From Agriotes lineatus (lineage: Eukaryota; Arthropoda; Insecta; Coleoptera; Elateridae): 64,000 nt of DNA. A model generated the notes under the pieces. The model saw only the letters and a list, made by a program, of their open reading frames with translations. It was not told the DNA's origin and did no database searches. Where the stretch lies: contig CALNHX010007495.1 in assembly GCA_940337035.1 (NCBI GenBank), forward strand, positions 1 to 64,000, written 5' to 3'. The position numbers and the translations under genes were made by a program. This document shows positions 1-9,928 of this stretch, in pieces. Position 1 is the first letter of the stretch. Each line of letters starts with the position of its first letter.

Positions 1-188
1 TATTCTGTAGTTTGTCTTTTTTGTTCAATTAGATATGTGGAAACCAAATCAGCCATTTTTTGTTGGTTTTGAAGTAGATATGTAAGATCTAGCTTCATAA
101 TTTATTTATACTACGTTGAACAAAATTAACAAATGAAGAACATGGTCTAATTTTGTTATGGCTGTGAATATAGAAATGTAACTATACC

Positions 189-658
189 TGGTGACAATGA
201 AACTACTACCCACGGCGGCATTTTGAAACAGCTTGAGATAGAAATATGCAATTTGGTATGTCGATAGGGTTGAAAATTGTGAACAATTGTAACATAAAAA
301 CAATTGAATGTGGTTTCCAGTTTCACCGGAAATGACTTTGATTTTGTTATTTTAAATCGGACACCCTATATATTTTCTCTTTTTATTTCTCTCTGAACAA
401 TTCTAAATAACTTTTGTCGAACATACCCCATGTCTAAAATTAATAGTTTTTGAAATAGAGCCTCTTAAAAACATGCCATAATTCCTATTTGTTTGTATTT
501 TACAGAAAAATGGAGTAGGCCAGGACAGAGGTTGCTATGGTTTTTAAAAACAATTGAATTTTGACAAGTATTTTCAACCCTATCTACATATACCGAATTG
601 CATATTTCTATCTCAAGCCGTTTCGAAATGCCGCCGTGGGTTGTAGTTTTATTGTCAC
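189..658. repeat. Inverted repeat with about 90-bp arms
   Basis: The arm at 189-279 (from GGTGACAATGAAACTAC to GGGTTGAAAAT) reappears in reverse complement at about 570-658 with roughly 90% identity by eye. The shared core includes CCCACGGCGGCATTT. The spacer is about 290 bp. This could be a MITE or a foldback element. The right arm is interrupted just beyond its end by the element at 663-2061. Confidence 0.7.
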
Positions 659-662
659 CCGG

Positions 663-2061
663 AGTGTAGGAAAATTTCCGTAATTAATTTTTCGTTACGA
701 ACGTTCGCGAACTTTCGAGAATTTGCGAGAATTTTGGGTAATTAACAACCAGCGCCATTGAACGTTGCCACTTTTGTGGAGAATTTATGGTTACATAAAA
801 CTGTATAGAAACTCAAAGGAACTGGGTGATGCATCAGGTTCAATAACAATAAAAATTAGAACATAAGCATTTATTCAACGTTATACTAAGTAATAAAACA
901 TTTAAAATATTGTTAATAAAATCAACCAGTACTCATACTGGTTTTATTGTTAATATTTTTTTGTCTAAAGTATTCCCAAACTAAACCTTTATAATTCGAC
1001 ATATTTTACTAACTTATATAATTAACAAAAACTCCAACGTGAACGCAATGTTATCACAAAAATACCACTAAAAGAGCTGGAAATCTCACAAAGGCCAAAC
1101 CAAACTGCTATTTTGCAAGTCTATGCGACAGTGTTTCCAACTCTTCACAAGTTGTATTCTCTAAATTGGTACTAAAAGTCTCCATTTTCAGATTAAAAGT
1201 TGCCAAATACGAAATACGCACATTAGAAAATCAAGCATTTATTTTTTCCACAGAATAAAGAAATACGTAAACTACTTATGAATATAAAAATAAAAACTTA
1301 CCTATTTATTTAAGGAAAAAACAATATAACATTTTAATTCTTCGTACCAAGTGATTACAATTGACAATGACAAATTGTGCAATGTGCAAACGTTGCAAAA
1401 AGTAAAGATAAAGCTCCTTTAGTTTTTAATTTCAAATTTCCGGCGTCATGAGCCCAAATATGACCGTCTGGTCACGTACGAAATACAAATAAATGTCAGG
1501 TAAACATAATATAATTTCAGGCATTAATCATATCAGTATAACAAATTTATAATAATATTTTGAAATTCTTTCGTATATGAAAATTGTTGAGGATAAATGT
1601 ATGTGTAGCTTTAGAAATATTGAAATTAATACATTTTTACATATTTTCTTTAAATTGCGTATAATACCCTAGAATTTCAAACTAAAATATATCAAAAACG
1701 CTAGAAAAGTCGCTAATCGCAAATTCTTATTTTTTTAGCTAAACCACTTGTTAAATACCCTAGATTTAGCGACTTTTCGCCATTATTGGCAACACTGCTA
1801 TGCGGGTCGACACTCGACACCTGAACGGAATGTAAACAGTGCGGCGCGCAGCGTACAGCGCACCCAACAATGTTGTCATATCAAACAAAATTGTTTGGTA
1901 ACGTTCGCTTTATAAATTCTCGGTAACTTTCCGATAAATTCTCAATATTCTTTTATAATTTCCCCAAATGGGAACATTCGCTTCAACGAGAGCGAACTTT
2001 AACGTAAATCACGGAATTTATGGGAACGTTCGCTCGGTAAAGTTCGCTACTCACAACACTA
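663..2061. mobile_element. hAT-like non-autonomous DNA element (candidate)
   Basis: A block of about 1.4 kb flanked on both sides by CACCCGG (656-662 and 2062-2068), consistent with a target duplication; hAT elements make 8 bp. The left end reads AGTGTAGG and the reverse complement of the right end TAGTGTTG, a short imperfect terminal inverted repeat of hAT-like form. Both subterminal regions are rich in GCGAACGTTCG-like motifs. Sequence beyond the right end (GGTATACAG) resembles that beside the inverted-repeat arm near 183 (GTATAGTTAC on the other strand), supporting insertion into that repeat. No transposase is seen. Confidence 0.45.
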
Positions 2062-2285
2062 CACCCGGTATACAGTTTTTTTTATATAAACGCATTATAT
2101 CTTTCTATCTAGGGCTACTTCTCTCCAGTTATTTAGTTCTATTTTGCTCAGATCTTCAAGGCACTGACTCCATTTATTTTTTGGTCTTCCTCATTTTTCT
2201 TCCTTAATGCTTCTAGGTCAATTACTCGTTTGACATTTCTCTCTTTCTTTATCCTTACTATATGCCGTATCCACCTCAGCCTTGA

Positions 2286-2576
2286 CAACCGCGTGGCGCA
2301 GTGGGTAAGAGCGTCAGACTTGCAATAAGAAAGTCCTTGGTTAGAATCCATAGGAAGGCAGAATTTTTCCGCAGTCCATTGGATTGGTATCAGGCCAGGT
2401 CATCGTTCACCGTTGGGCTACAATTAATGACGCTCTTCCTAGAAGACTGGTCTATGGGAAAGAGTAACCTAACCACACACAATATACACTGATATGATAA
2501 CCTCAAAGTATTATCAAGTTGGCGGCCGAACTGCTCGGCTTGCAGACCTGGGTCTCTTGGCCAAAATATACCGTTT
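2286..2576 (+). repeat. tRNA-derived SINE
   Basis: An RNA polymerase III promoter is visible: box A TGGCGCAGTGGG at 2294-2305 and a box B-like GGTTAGAATCC at 2339-2349, one change from consensus. About 230 bp of unrelated body follow. The element splits the C-terminal coding region of the surrounding - strand LINE, so it inserted later. It is not a functional tRNA, since no acceptor stem can be paired. Confidence 0.7.
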
Positions 2577-3489
2577 TTTTATTTCTGTTGCTCTTTCCGG
2601 TTTTGGTATAACTCATCAAGGTCTTTCTTACTTCTGTTTCTCCACTAATTCTTTGTGTTTACACCCCCAAAAATCTGACTATTTCTTGCACTAACAGCTT
2701 GTTTATGTCACTTTCGAAAGTAATTTGGTTTTATAATTCTGTCATACACTTGCAACTTTATTTCTTAAGATAAATTGGTACATTCCTGTCGCATGTGCAC
2801 TTATAAATTTTTTCTTCATTAATACCGCTTTTAAATTGCTCTTTGTTTCGTAACTTTTGTTTTATTTCCATAAACTTTTGTCATTTCTTGGTTTACTTCT
2901 AGTCTCTACTTCCTTGGTCCCCTTATAAGTTATTTTATTATTACTTTTAATTCTTACTTTGCTCTTGCCATTAGCGCTACATCGTTCACATATGCTAATA
3001 TCTGATGTGAGTTGTTGATTATTTATCGATGCTTTTGTCTTTATTTGTGTGTTTCATATCAGTTGTTCTAATGTGATCTTGAAAACCGTTGTCAACAAAG
3101 GATCTTCGTGTTTGAGACCATTATTTGATTCAAAATGCTCCCCTAATTTTCTATTCAATCTGGTTTTGCCTTTTGTTGCTATTGTCACTCTTGTTAAATT
3201 TATTAGTTTTTGTTTAAATTCCAGTTTCTCCATAGCTTCCGTAACTGACTTTCTTTTTGTTCCGTCATATGCCTTTTGAAAGTCAACGAACAGGACATAC
3301 AACTTAATCGACTTTTCTAGGCACTTCTCTGTCGCTATTTTCAACTGGAATATGTGATCCAGCATTGATGTCCCTGGTCTAAAACCACTTTGGTAATCAT
3401 CTACATGGTTTTTGGACTTCTCCCTTAGTCCATTATTAACCGGTATTTCTGCTATCAATAGACCTCACACAACTCCAGTTTTTATACCA

Positions 3490-3770
3490 CATAAGCTCAG
3501 CCCTGAAATAAAATTTGTACCCCCAGACATCTCCCTCCTTGAAATTTTTGGGAGATACTAACTATGACACTTGACAGTGAAACCAAAGTCTGTACAATCG
3601 TTCTAAATTTTCATAGAAATCGTCTGTATGAAGTCTGTTCCCCCTCCCTCCCAGATATCTCCCTTCCTGGAATATTTGATTAGATACTACTATAGGGTAT
3701 CACTTGTGAGTATGAGGGAAATGTCTGTGAAGATGATCAAAATCGTTAAGAGTAATTTTTGAGAAGTGTA
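3490..3770. repeat. Imperfect tandem duplication of about 135 bp
   Basis: Two diverged units share CATCTCCCTCCTTGAAATTT / TATCTCCCTTCCTGGAATAT followed by GGGAGATACTAACTATG / TTAGATACTACTATAGG. It lies within LINE debris. Its origin is unknown. Confidence 0.4.
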
Positions 3771-3846
3771 ATATTCGAATGCAGGCTTTCACGGCCGTTG
3801 TCCATAATGATAGGTTCTTCCGGGTTATGCCGTGGTCGTTGATTTG

Positions 3847-3890
3847 AACTTGACGTTTCGCTGCTCATGCTGTCAGCTTCTTCAGAAGTT
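3847..3890 (-). ncRNA. Hammerhead ribozyme motif of Penelope-element type
   Basis: On the - strand the order is AACTT (stem I), CTGAAGA (core box 1), a stem II hairpin with GCT/AGC arms, GAAAC (core box 2), GTC (cleavage site) and AAGTT (stem I return). GAAAC joined directly to GTC gives the minimal two-pair stem III known for the hammerheads of Penelope-like retroelements, which usually work as dimers. Flanking GGCTTTCACGGCC and CTTCCGGG motifs (3784-3830) fit a Penelope-like terminal repeat. Activity is inferred and stem I is only 5 bp. Confidence 0.65.
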
Positions 3891-5169
3891 TTCTAAAGAC
3901 TGATTGGCTGCTCATGTAGATCTACATTGCAGTGCAGTGCACTCCTTTCAGATTCATTTCTTGAATTCCCAATATGTCTATATTATTTTGTTCTTAGTTG
4001 TTTCAACTTCTCTGCCCTCTATAGTCCTCTTACGCTCCATCTTCTAATGACCAAAAGTTGTCCTTTGTTTTCTGATTTCTTCTATTGTCTTCCTGTGTGT
4101 ATATCTTTTTTCTTTATTACGTTATCCATTTTGTGCCCATTACAACCATCGCATGTCTGTCCTTGATGTATCTCGCTAATTTTTTGATATGTCAGCTCTT
4201 ATCAGGCTTCCTTCTTCATCTGCCCATACATAGTTGACTGTCACAATTTCTGTTCTTTTCTTTACGGGCTACTTTTCTTATTGCAGCCTGTACTTTTTGT
4301 TCTTGCCTTGTAAGGTCACTGTGTATATAAATGTTGTTTGGTAGCGTCTGCTTTTGCTTTAAGATTTCTAATTTGTGTACGAAATTTTTGCACTTCACAA
4401 CAGTTACTTTTGTTTCAGAATTTTCTACTTTCTAAGTTTCTCCCCATCTCTTTTTAAATGAAATCAGCAATTTTTTGTTGTAAATTCTGATTCCAAAACT
4501 GATCTTCCCTAAATTCGATTCCTCTGATTATTATCCAATAAACGTCAAAAAGTTTTGGCCATTTTCAACTTGTAATAAGAATTTATTTGATTAAATTACA
4601 CAATTAATAAAAAGTATTGGAGATTTACTTATGAAAATTTGTCTGGGTCAACTGAGCTCACTTGTGCTAAATTGTAAATGATAGACGAATTCCCTAATTG
4701 CTTGTCTTATCCGTTCTTCTTTTTCTGGTTTGAACACAGATGTTGGATTTTTTGTCTAGAATTGACCCATCATTTCGCCATTTTCTGAACATTCTGAACA
4801 TTAAAGAGATGACGTTACTTTTCAGTTGAATTGCATTTTACAAAATGTTCCATACAACATAATGCGATGCGCAAACTCCAACATTCCATTTTGCAAACTA
4901 TAAAACATTGAAACAAAACTCCAAAGGCTTCTATTCGCGAAGAAATGATCACGGATTCTGTAAGAAAAGTGTGTATATTTTTATTATTTATTGAAAATGA
5001 CCGATGCTTTTTGACGCTCACTGTATTATTTCCCCTTTTTCCTTTGTCTTGTTTCTGTAGTTTATTTTCAGCGCTATTAATTCTCTTCTCTAGGGCTTAT
5101 TTTTGTTTTTGCCAGACTTGTTTTTTCCTCCCACTTTGCTTTTATCTTTCGTAATTCTTCATTTCATTT

Positions 5170-6239
5170 ATTTATTGAATATTATTATTATACAACATTG
5201 GTATTATGAGTAAGTTACACAAATGTAAATATGACACTATCAACATTTATCATACACTAATATTCATAGGATGTTATTCAGCATAGCTGTTTTTAAATAG
5301 CACCCATCAACAACAAACATCTTGATTAATTAGACAATGAAATTTGTGTAATCTTACCACGAAACGTATGTTTATAATTAATGTTTACAAACAAATCTCT
5401 ATTACTTGGTAAATATAGCTCATACACAATATTCAAACATACACGCAAATTTAGTAGTTTTATGTTTAGTTTAAACAAGTAGTCTGTGAAATGTAAATTC
5501 AAGTTATGTAATTTAAAAACGTGGTTTCATTTTTCAAACATTTATATATAGAAAATACAAAACTACAAATTATAGTTCAAATCTTGCGCTTAATTTTAAA
5601 ATATCTAGCTGTGTATAAAACGGTGTGATATGATATGCACTATTAATGTGAGAATATAATAGTTGAATCTCTTAAATTTAGAATACTGACACTGACAAAT
5701 ATAGCAACTTGCAATTTTTGATTTGGTACAAGTTAACGTGGGTTTGTCTCATGTGTCAGATAAACTAATTTAGAAATGTCAGTTGATTTTTCTAGGTTAG
5801 GTAGTGCATTTTAAGCATAAAAAGCAACAAAAAGTGTGTTTCAGACAAACATTGATCATTAGCATTGATACTCACATAATAAAATAGTATTACGCTCTCT
5901 CTAGTATATGTTTTAAATCATTATATTCTCAGGCGTAACATAATAAGTAGTATGCTTATTATCAATGATTTGTTGATGAATATTTATGAGTTATAATCCC
6001 AAACGAGTCCATATAATGATTTTAATTTAAAGTAACCTGTGCTAATGACTTTTGTACATGTCTTGATATTAAAGATTAACACACCTCCAACTAGCTCAAC
6101 GGTGGCGGTGGTAAAAATGGTGGCAGTCGAAGGAGGAAAGGAGGCATTACTCTCTGCTAAACAGTTGATTAATCGGAGAAAAATTTATTATAGTTATTTT
6201 GTACAGATTAACTTAGAACTAGAAAATATATACATATAA
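5170..6239. other. AT-rich stretch without recognisable gene
   Basis: No coding region of conserved appearance, no splice-bounded exon and no clear terminal repeats were seen. It contains short ATT runs near 5178. Confidence 0.5.
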
Positions 6240-6301
6240 CCAAGAGAAAGAAGATGGCGGATTGGCGTCTGTGGTCGGATGCTGGGGGGATCCTTCGGAT
6301 G

Positions 6302-6670
6302 CGGCGGCTGAAGGGCGCAGCGTCCTAGAAGCGGCGGGGGCTGCAGGAGCGGGCGCTTGTCGTCCTCTCGGGGGCGGCGGCAGAAGTGGCTCGACGTCCT
6401 GTGAACGGCGTAGGCGGCCGGCAGGAGCGGGCGTGATCGTCCTCTCGGGGGCGGCGGCTGAAGGGGCTCGACGTCCGGGGAACGTGTAGGCGGCAGGTGC
6501 GGGCGATGATCGTTCTCTCGGGGACGGCGGCTGAAGTGGCTCGACGTCCGGGGAACTCGTAGGCGACAGGTGCGGGCGATGATCCTCCTCTCGGGGTCGG
6601 CGGCTGAAGTGGCTCGACGTCCTGGGAACGGCGTAGGCGGCCGGCAGGAGCGGGCGTTGATCGTCTTCCC
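6302..6670. repeat. Five tandem copies of a GC-rich unit of about 75 bp
   Basis: Units begin near 6302, 6376, 6452, 6525 and 6599 with CGGCGGCTGAAGTGGCTCGA-like sequence and share CGTCC, GCGGGCG and GATCGTCCTCTCGGGG. Copies differ by substitutions and small indels. The 75-codon frame across it is a consequence of the repeat and has no family resemblance I recognise. Confidence 0.75.
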
Positions 6671-7017
6671 TTGAATCGTCAGAGTCCAGTTGGTCGGCTT
6701 TCTCTGGTGTTGCCAGAGTCCAGACGATGGGGCTTCCCTCTAGGTGGGTTGGACTGGAGGCGGCTGTTGATCCTGGAATGGCTGCTTGTTCGACCCGCCG
6801 AGGCAGAGTGATTTTTTCTTGCCTGGGTTTCTCTATTTAAAGGAGCCAGCTCCTTTGTGCTCCGCTCCCTCGATGCTTATTAGTTGCAAGAGGAGACGAA
6901 CACGACTTCCCACGCACTTATTTTCACGGCGGGGAGAGAACCATCGAGCCGCGGCTGAATTTCTTACCGGAAATAGGCTACTTAATTAGCGCTTCCCCGT
7001 AATGTTTCGCTTTTATC

Positions 7018-7581
7018 CGCATTGTATTGCTCGAAAATCAACTTGAATTTTGAATCCAAACACGACGTGATTGGGATAAATATAACTCGCCGCTTAATTA
7101 CTGCGCTGCGATTGAGTTCATTTAATTTAGTGCGCCCGAGCAGTGTGTTGCTTTTAAACGTATTGTATTGCCCGAAAATCAACTGGAATTTTGAATCCAA
7201 ACACGACTTGATTGGGATAAATATAACTAGCCGCTTAATTACTGCGCTGCGATTGAGTTCATTTAATTTAGTGCGCCCGAGCAGTGTGTTGCTTTTAAAC
7301 GTATTGTATTGCCCGAAAATCAACTGGAATTTTGAATCCAAACACGGCGTGATTGGGATAAATATAACTCGCCGCTTAATTACTGAGCTGCGATTGAGTT
7401 CATTTAATTTAGTGCGCCCAAGCGGTGTGTTGCTTTTAAGCGTATTGTATTGCCCGAAAATCAACTGGAATTTTGAATCCAAACCCGACGTGATTTGGAT
7501 AAATATAACTCGCCGCTTAATTAGAGCGCTGCGATGTACTGTAATTTCCGGACGTATTTCCCTCGGCGTGCCGCTAATTTG
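7018..7581. repeat. Four tandem copies of a 141-bp unit
   Basis: Unit starts at about 7018, 7159, 7300 and 7441, each with TATTGTATTGCCCGAAAATC and GAGTTCATTTAATTTAGTGC. Inner copies are nearly identical and the fourth decays at its end. As 141 is divisible by three, a stop-free frame in one unit stays open through all copies, which explains long frames on both strands (7022-7585 + and 6982-7482 -). Confidence 0.85.
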
Positions 7582-8227
7582 TTAGATTCTGGGTTGGGCC
7601 GCAGTCTCTCGTCTTCCTTGTAATTTTGCGCAATTTTCGATACCCAACACTTGATAGTTCAATTGACGCTGCACCAGTAATTAGAATAAATGCTGCCATT
7701 TCTGCATATATAATAGTTTGCCCCAGCGCCGTTAAGGACTATTTTTGGCCAGTGAACGGTGACGGTTGGTTTCGGTGGCCCGCCGGCCTTTATTACACCG
7801 GCCAGTTAATTTATGGCACCCGGTGATCGGCGTTTTGTACATCAGTCGAAGAACTGTTGACCATGCTTGCCTTCTCGTGACTTATGTAGCTTAATGTTTG
7901 TTTCCCCGTCTAATGTGCCTTTGATGTACTTGTTCTTAAGTTTTTACAAATACAAGTGAGTGACGGTTAACGGCTTGAATTTTCCGGAATTTATGGCTCC
8001 CGCCCACGCACGGCCCTGTTAGGCTAAATAATGATATATGCAGAGGCGGATGGTCGAGTTGTCATATTGTGTCCAAATTAGCAGCCCTCGGTAAAGGGAA
8101 ATTCAAACAACGGCCGTTGTCACGGAAAGGCGAGGCCCGAGAATGTTCGTTTCTTAGAGCGTTGGGCATATTTATGGCTCATCAATTAACACCGATACGA
8201 GTTTGAGAGCTGTCGTTAGGGGACAGC

Positions 8228-8640
8228 TTAATTTTTGAAATTTCGGTCGCCGCTCGTATCAAGATTAATGTCAAATATGACACCTACATTTTTAGCCTTG
8301 TAACTCAATTCAAGTATGCAATCGTTTATCGTAAAATCTACAAATGCATCGTCGTTGATCGTTTGAGTAAAGTGTGAACTACCTATACCTAATATTACAG
8401 CCTTTTTTGCATTTAGTATCAAACCATTTGCCGATGATCACTCTTGAATCATTTCTAAACACAGATTTATGTCACAGATCGACTCATTAACACAGTTAAT
8501 ATCACAAGCCAAATATAGTTGACTATCATCAGCATACATATGAACAACACAGATGGAAGGTCTGAGGTATAAATATGAAAAGTAGGGGCCCTAAAATACT
8601 GGCTTAAGGCACTCCCTGATGCCCGTTTTCCGATCTTAGC
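8228..8640 (-). pseudogene. CR1/Jockey-like LINE reverse transcriptase fragment
   Basis: On the - strand a broken reading gives GPLLF, then YADDSQLYLA-like sequence (the ADDSQLY catalytic motif typical of CR1/Jockey-type reverse transcriptases) and NGLILNAKKAVILGIGSS followed by KNVGVIFDINL. Stops and frame breaks show it is dead. It is too short to place more precisely. Confidence 0.6.
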
Positions 8641-9674
8641 CGGCAAAACGTTGCTTTCTAGTGAAACAATTCTCCAGAAACTGTATATTTTCTGGTCGGT
8701 TGTAAAAAAATTTAATTCTTCATCAATTAAACAAAAGGAAATTATTGTTGAATAATCTGTTTTTAAGGAAAAAGGTAATTAAAAGCATTACGAATTTTTG
8801 TAAAGTAATCTTATATTTTTGTTGTTTTTGTGACGTTCGAACTTTTAATAAATCTATTGTTTCACAACTTGCAATTTAATTTTTTATTCAACTTAAACAT
8901 CAAATTCAGGTAAGATAAACATTCGGTTATGTAACAGTACATTTACTTAGCGCTATACTCTACTGTACTCTTAATTTATATAGCCCTGAGTTCGCTAGCT
9001 TAAACAGTCGAAGAGACATAAAACTCTATTAACATCGTCAGTGTGGCTAAGGGAAGCTAGTGTTGTTCTGGATTTGCTCGTTGTTACCTGGAATGCTGAA
9101 ATTATGCATGCAAACACTGCCAGCAATAAAAACCCAACAGTTTACGTAAAAATATATATAATCTGTAAGAAAAACACAAATACAAAATAATACATGTGCA
9201 TAAAACCACAAGAATGACCGACGTCCAAACATACACTGAAGCTGTTAACAATACTTTAATTATATACGAGCGAAAGCTGTTTCTACTCGCGTTATTACAT
9301 AAAAATACATGTAAAAATACACACTGTTCATATAAAAAGACTGCTACATGCATGAAAGCACCTTAAATAGTGCGTTAATGTTCAACTGTCGATGCAAAAT
9401 CAAACTCCGATAGTGCGAAAGGTATGTAATTCCTGTCTATTCTTTAAACGCGCTGGTTGCGGGCACACCCTGTAATAGGGGGGCTGCCTGGGCACGTTCA
9501 ATTCAAATAGACACGCTGCGTTAGCGGATTACACAATAATATCGTGTTGGATGCGTGTAAATCCTCGTTATCCTGTATATAGCTACTGAAGACGCTGTTA
9601 AAGTTAATTTATGAAAATTTGAATAACCATTTTTATTCTGATGACACTTGAATAACAGATTTAAAAATTTCCAG
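8641..9674. other. Non-coding stretch upstream of the first visible PFAS exon
   Basis: AT-rich, with no recognised gene or repeat. It is presumed to be the 3' part of a PFAS intron ending at the TTCCAG acceptor (9669-9674). Confidence 0.55.
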
Positions 9675-9928
9675 TGCCATTAAGGGCTTTGTCCATCCAA
9701 GCTTGCGACCAACCCTACCAGGAGGCGTGTCTGAACTAAAACGGCAAAGTGCCGACTCTCACTTGATCTTCACGGCCGAAACACACAACTTTCCAACAGG
9801 AGTGGCCCCATTCAGCGGCGCCACGACAGGCACTGGTGGTCGCATAAGAGACGTGGAAGCTGTTGGCAGAGGAGGCTACTGCATTGCTGGCACTGCTGGC
9901 TACTCAGTCGGCAACTTGAACATTCCTG
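9675..9928 (+). CDS. PFAS: PFAS exon a (first exon in window)
   Basis: The acceptor TTCCAG ends at 9674. The exon opens with the last base of a split codon and then reads AIKGFVHPSLRPTLPGG. It carries ETHNFPTGVAPFSGATTGTG, the conserved ATP/Mg-binding stretch of the first AIRS-type domain. The donor GTAGGT starts at 9929, followed by a 51-bp intron. Confidence 0.95.

Larger units (their letters stand above)
2090..5160 (-). pseudogene. Decayed endonuclease-type LINE (RTE-like), - strand
   Basis: Scattered LINE pieces lie in order on the - strand. An ORF1/coiled-coil-like start (EELRKIKAKWEEK at about 5150, FKPEKEERIRQAIREFV at about 4725, and 4216-4398) is followed by endonuclease scraps near 3960-4060, reverse transcriptase at 3054-3458 (YQSGFRPGTSMLDHIFQ, FVDFQKAYD), and a C-terminal piece (RLRWIRHIVRIKKERN) at 2148-2290. 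Many stops and frameshifts break it. A SINE at 2286-2576 and a Penelope-type end at about 3775-3900 interrupt it. The assignment to RTE is by motif style and is tentative. Confidence 0.7.
6240..8220. repeat. GC-rich block of unclassified repeats
   Basis: A compositional island in AT-rich surroundings, with CpG-rich tandem repeats at 6302-6670 and 141-bp repeats at 7018-7581. The rest is not recognisable. It may be one large repeat or satellite-like insertion; terminal repeats were not found, so its borders are approximate. Confidence 0.5.

Noticed and set aside
2294..2349. tRNA gene at GTGGCGCAGTGGGTAAGAGC
   Set aside because: Box B is altered and the acceptor arm is absent; it is a SINE head.
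7022..7585. 187-residue + strand and 166-residue - strand frames
   Set aside because: Both arise from four 141-bp tandem units (a multiple of three); no domain is recognisable and there is no evidence of coding constraint.
8890..8915. Possible PFAS splice donor at 8909/8910 (reads KFS before AIKGF)
   Set aside because: The upstream reading has no resemblance to PFAS, and the expected Asp-Asn-Ser-Ser before AIKGF is missing. Chance GGTAAG.
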